A stretch of DNA of 64,000 nt from positions 682,001-746,000 of the forward strand of contig NZ_SOFG01000004.1 of NCBI RefSeq assembly GCF_004402485.1. Direction: 5' to 3'. Source of the stretch: Cryobacterium algoricola. GTDB taxonomy: Bacteria; Actinomycetota; Actinomycetes; Actinomycetales; Microbacteriaceae. How positions within the stretch are numbered: position 1 is the first letter of the stretch; each line of letters begins with the position of its first letter. Under the pieces are notes generated by a model, which was not told the origin of the DNA, searched no databases, and saw nothing but the letters and a program-made list of their open reading frames with translations. The position numbers and the translations under genes were made by a program. Positions 61,144-64,000 of this stretch are shown in pieces.

Positions 61144-61925
61144 TGACCGAAACCGTCCGGACACCGGGAACGGCCGCGATCGGGGCTCCCGTGATCGCCC
61201 TGGCCGGGGTGGGCATCCGCTTTCGCCGCAATCGCCGCGGTCGGCGCAGCTTCAAGGACCTGTTCGCGAGCGGAGCCCGGCGCACCCGCCCCGGCGAATT
61301 CTGGGCACTGCGCGCGGTGTCGTTCACGGTGCAGCGCGGCGAGGCCATCGGCGTCGTCGGCCGCAACGGCCAGGGAAAGTCGACCCTGCTCAAACTCGTG
61401 ACCGGGGTCGTCCTGCCCGACGAGGGCACCGTGCGGGTGACGGAGGGCGTCGCACCGCTGATCGAGATCACCGGCGGCTTCGTCGACGACCTGACCGTGC
61501 GCGACAACGTCTACCTCACGGCGGGCCTGCACGGCATGACGAAGAAACAGATCGGCGAGCGTTTCGACGAGATACTCGACTTCGCCGAGATCGGCGACTT
61601 CGTCGACACCCCCTATAAGCACCTCTCGAGTGGCATGAAGGTGCGGATCGCCTTCGCGGTCATCTCCCGGCTCGAGGAGCCGATCATCCTCGTCGACGAG
61701 GTGCTCGCGGTCGGCGACAAGGCCTTCCGGGAGAAGTGCTACCGCCGCATCGAAGAACTGCTCGCCGGGGGCCGCACCCTGTTCTTCGTCTCGCACAACG
61801 AACGCGACCTGCGTCGCTTCTGCGCCAGGGGCCTGTACCTCGACAAGGGCGCGCTGGTCCTCGACGGTCCACTAGACGAGGTCCTCGCCCGGTACGACGC
61901 CGACTACGGCGTGAAGCCAGCCTGA
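61143..61925 (+). CDS. ABC-2 glycopolymer exporter ATPase (TagH/Wzt-type)
   Basis: 260-residue ATPase partner of the TagG-type permease. Walker A is GRNGQGKST (Gln where Ala is usual), the signature is LSSGMKVRIAF, and the Walker B LVDEVLAVGD with ...FREKC is diagnostic of the Wzt/TagH group. There is no C-terminal carbohydrate-binding domain, as in TagH-type short forms. ATG 61143 overlaps the permease stop. It ends 6 bases before the convergent XRE regulator gene. Confidence 0.9.
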   Translation: MTETVRTPGTAAIGAPVIALAGVGIRFRRNRRGRRSFKDLFASGARRTRPGEFWALRAVSFTVQRGEAIGVVGRNGQGKSTLLKLVTGVVLPDEGTVRVTEGVAPLIEITGGFVDDLTVRDNVYLTAGLHGMTKKQIGERFDEILDFAEIGDFVDTPYKHLSSGMKVRIAFAVISRLEEPIILVDEVLAVGDKAFREKCYRRIEELLAGGRTLFFVSHNERDLRRFCARGLYLDKGALVLDGPLDEVLARYDADYGVKPA

Positions 61926-61931
61926 CCCTCT

Positions 61932-62207
61932 TCAGGGATCGACGAGGCCGAGACTGTCGCGATCGGGCGGCAGCTGCTCCTTGGTCAGGCCGGTGACGAG
62001 GTCTGCGACCTCGAGGCTGAGTACGTCCGCGAGCCGGATGAGGGTGTGGAATGTGGGGTTTCCGTTGCCGCGGTCGATCCTGGCGTAGTTGGACACGTTG
62101 AGTCCGGCCCGGTGGGCGACCGACTCCTGGTTGAGCTCGAGTTCCCTCCGGCGATGCCGCAGGCGCACGCCGAGCAGGCGGCTCGCTTCCGACTCATGCT
62201 CCGGCAT
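61932..62207 (-). CDS. XRE-family HTH regulator
   Basis: 91-residue single-domain Cro/C1-type helix-turn-helix: RRELELNQESVAHRAGLNVSNYARIDRGNGNPTFHTLIRLADVL. The C-terminus has KEQLPPDRDSL. ATG 62207 is used; a TATAGA box lies six bases upstream, so the message may be leaderless. It sits between the glycopolymer exporter and the EcsC-like gene, and its target is unknown. Confidence 0.85.
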   Translation of the reverse strand: MPEHESEASRLLGVRLRHRRRELELNQESVAHRAGLNVSNYARIDRGNGNPTFHTLIRLADVLSLEVADLVTGLTKEQLPPDRDSLGLVDP

Positions 62208-62213
62208 CCTCCA

Positions 62214-62219
62214 TCTATA
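62214..62219 (-). promoter_or_regulatory. Leaderless -10 box for the XRE gene
   Basis: TATAGA on the minus strand, six bases before ATG 62207. Confidence 0.45.
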
Positions 62220-62324
62220 GGCGCGTAGCGGGAAAAACGCCAGTGGCCGGGGAAAAAATGTGGATATCTCCCCCTGTCGCACCAGCAACGTAAACTCGAC
62301 GGGAATCGGAAGGACGGCATCGAC

Positions 62325-63389
62325 ATGGCACGAAAAGTGAAACCCATCATCTCGACGACCGGGGGTCTGCCCCAGGGCGGCCAGCTTCCCACCGGCATCA
62401 TCCGGGGGTTCGACCGGGTCATGGCCATCCACCGCCCGGTCGTGCTCGCCCACATCCGTGGAATCCGCCGTCGATCGCCGAACGCGGATCCCGCCCAGAT
62501 CATCGCCATCCTCGAACGCCGCTATCTCGCCATGGTCACGACCGGCGGCGCGGCCGTCGGGGCGACGGCCGTCATCCCCGGCGTCGGCACCGGGGTGACC
62601 CTCGCCCTCTCCGGCGTCGAGACCGCAGGGTTCCTCGAGGCGACCGCCTTGTTCGCCCAATCGGTCAGCGAGGTGCACGGCATTGCCGTCGACGACCCGG
62701 AGCGCGCCCGCGCCCTCGTCATGACGATGATGCTCGGCCGTGAAGGCTCCGACCTCGTCCGCCAGCTCGCCGGCCAGGTCAGCGGAACGGGAACGGTGCG
62801 AACGAAATACTGGGGCGAACTGGTCACCGCGAACATCCCGCGCGCCGTGATGGGTCCGCTCACCGATCGCCTGAAGAGCTCCTTCATCCGCCAGTTCGCG
62901 ACGCGCGGATCCGCGAGTTTCATCGGCAAGGCGCTCCCCTTCGGCGTCGGCGCCGTCGTCGGCGGCGCCGGCAATCACATCCTGGGCAAGCGCGTGCTGA
63001 CCTCGTCCCGTCTCGCCTTCGGGCGGCCGCCTGCCGGCTTCCGCCCCGAACTCGACCCCCGTATCCGCGAGGCGATCGTGCGCGAGGGTGGCGGCCTCGA
63101 GGGCGTCGGCCGCGCCGGCGCGCTGAGGTCCGTCGCCGGTCACCGCATCACGCAGCTCGGACAACTCGGGCACGGCACCCTCACGGTGCTCCCCCGCATG
63201 GTTCCACGGATGCTGCGCCGCGGCCGGTCGGTGGAGTCAGGTGCGTCGGTGGAGTCAGGTGCGTCGGGGACGCCCACGCCGGTTCCCCCGGATTCGGGTC
63301 CCCCGGCGCCTGCGCCCCCGACATCCGGGCCCCCGGCCGCCGCGCGCGACCTGCCGCCCCGCGAACCCGCGTCGTCTCCGCGGCCGTAG
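62325..63389 (+). CDS. EcsC-like protein with Pro-rich tail
   Basis: 354-residue protein. The middle part (about 65-270) resembles EcsC-type proteins: AMVTTGGAAVGATAVIPGVGTGVTLALSG, then charged helices, and a Gly-rich hydrophobic AVVGGAGNHILG. EcsC sits with an ABC exporter in Bacillus, and here it lies next to glycopolymer export genes. The last 70 residues are Pro/Ser-rich with an 18-nt repeat encoding VESGAS twice. ATG 62325. Confidence in the family call is moderate. Confidence 0.65.
   Translation: MARKVKPIISTTGGLPQGGQLPTGIIRGFDRVMAIHRPVVLAHIRGIRRRSPNADPAQIIAILERRYLAMVTTGGAAVGATAVIPGVGTGVTLALSGVETAGFLEATALFAQSVSEVHGIAVDDPERARALVMTMMLGREGSDLVRQLAGQVSGTGTVRTKYWGELVTANIPRAVMGPLTDRLKSSFIRQFATRGSASFIGKALPFGVGAVVGGAGNHILGKRVLTSSRLAFGRPPAGFRPELDPRIREAIVREGGGLEGVGRAGALRSVAGHRITQLGQLGHGTLTVLPRMVPRMLRRGRSVESGASVESGASGTPTPVPPDSGPPAPAPPTSGPPAAARDLPPREPASSPRP
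63231..63266 (+). repeat. 18-nt tandem repeat in the EcsC-like gene
   Basis: GTGGAGTCAGGTGCGTCG occurs twice in a row, encoding VESGAS in the Pro/Ser tail. Confidence 0.85.
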
Positions 63390-63397
63390 CAGGCCGC

Positions 63398-64000
63398 TCA
63401 GGGCCGGACGGCGTCGAAGCGCTCCCACTCCTCCATCAGGTGCTGCACGGCGGCGTGGAAGCGAGCGGTGGCCGCCCCCGGTGTCGCGTCGCCGAAGTAG
63501 CGTTCGACCCACACGGCCAACCGGGCCTCGGCCTCCGGATCGTGCGCGAGCGCATCCAGCGTGCCCACGATCGAAGAGGCTGCCGACGCCTCGAGCCAGT
63601 CGCACGCCGCGAGGTACCCGCCGGTGTCGATCTCGGCCGCGGGTTCCGCGGGGCGGGTGACGAGCAGGGCCTTGCCTGCGGCAAGTCGGTCGTAGACCAT
63701 GGCGGAGATGTCGACGATGGCAACGTCCGCTGCCGCGAGCTGCCACCCGAGTTCCGCACCGGTGTCGTAGATGTGGTGGGCGGCGGGATCGCGGGCGTTC
63801 GCTGCCTTGATCAGGCCGACGATCCTGCGGTTCGCGGCGCCGTAGGCGTCGTCGATGACCCCGCTGCGCGGGTGCGGCCGGTAGATCAGCCGGTGCCGGG
63901 GCGAAGCGAGGAGCGCGGTCGCGAGTGCGACGCCGTGCGTCGCGATCGAGCCGTATGCCGCGGTGGGCCGGTCGCCTTCCCAGGTCGGCGCGTAGAGCAC
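63398..64000 (-). CDS. CDP-glycerol glycerophosphotransferase-like, C-terminal part
   Basis: The minus-strand frame runs off the right edge, so the N-terminus is missing. The visible 200 residues match the GT-B C-terminal half of TagF/TagB-type glycerophosphotransferases: LYAPTWEGDR, then YRPHPRSG, then DVAIVDISAMVYDRLAAGKALLVTRPAEP, and ending DAVRP. Such enzymes extend teichoic-acid-type polyglycerol phosphate using CDP-glycerol. This fits the neighbouring TagG/TagH exporter and cytidylyltransferase-like gene. A different wall-sugar transferase of the same fold is possible. Confidence 0.78.
   Translation of the reverse strand: MLYAPTWEGDRPTAAYGSIATHGVALATALLASPRHRLIYRPHPRSGVIDDAYGAANRRIVGLIKAANARDPAAHHIYDTGAELGWQLAAADVAIVDISAMVYDRLAAGKALLVTRPAEPAAEIDTGGYLAACDWLEASAASSIVGTLDALAHDPEAEARLAVWVERYFGDATPGAATARFHAAVQHLMEEWERFDAVRP

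Overview
The window is high-GC actinobacterial DNA, most likely from a Microbacteriaceae member (Cryobacterium/Leifsonia-like). This is inferred from the prfB-ftsE-ftsX-smpB-ssrA block, a bioYMN transporter, a DUF222/HNH (13E12) protein, a DUF3039 protein, the murI-rph-rdgB operon and the recurring GGATGC/GCATCC hexamer. Genes are dense on both strands, and many lack a Shine-Dalgarno (SD) sequence but have a TAnnnT-like box 6-10 nt before the start codon, which points to frequent leaderless transcription.

Layout. 1-2.1 kb: end of bioY, then bioM, bioN and a flavodoxin. 2.1-8.9 kb: an Mg-type P-ATPase, a DctA dicarboxylate importer and a divergent CitA/DcuS-type two-component pair. 8.9-12.9 kb: membrane and housekeeping genes. 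13-18.2 kb: an accessory-looking stretch with a gamma-butyrolactone-receptor-like TetR regulator, two small membrane proteins, operator-like GTTTG/CAAAC repeats, an HNH protein and two unrecognised genes. 18.5-22.6 kb: tRNA-Lys, histidinol-phosphatase, a septum-formation-type lipoprotein, SulP and a RibD-like reductase. 22.7-28.4 kb: tmRNA, smpB, ftsX, ftsE and prfB, the ribosome-rescue and division block. 28.4-33.3 kb: MFS, deazaflavin-type protein, pentapeptide protein, a strong bidirectional hairpin, an ArsR regulator with a basic tail, EamA and a phosphoribosyltransferase.

33.4-43.5 kb: a Tad/Flp-type pilus operon on the minus strand (CpaF ATPase, TadB, TadC, a 61-aa pilin-like protein, two TadE-like and one TadG-like pseudopilins). 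It is preceded in the same orientation by a lipoprotein and a 1476-aa membrane-anchored surface protein that share an uncharacterised domain. This is the best candidate in the window for an undescribed system.

43.6-47 kb: 3-hydroxybutyrate dehydrogenase translationally coupled to an MHS transporter, with a divergent LysR regulator, then tRNA-Leu. 47-55.6 kb: two DedA proteins, a CDF exporter, rdgB-rph-murI, a ketoacyl synthase, nicotinate phosphoribosyltransferase, DUF3039 and a short AlkD-like protein. 55.6-59.4 kb: an ABC exporter whose ATPase carries an N-terminal extension of about 480 residues. 59.6-64 kb: a cell-envelope glycopolymer region (nucleotidyltransferase, TagG/TagH-type exporter, partial CDP-glycerol-type transferase) with an XRE regulator and an EcsC-like protein.
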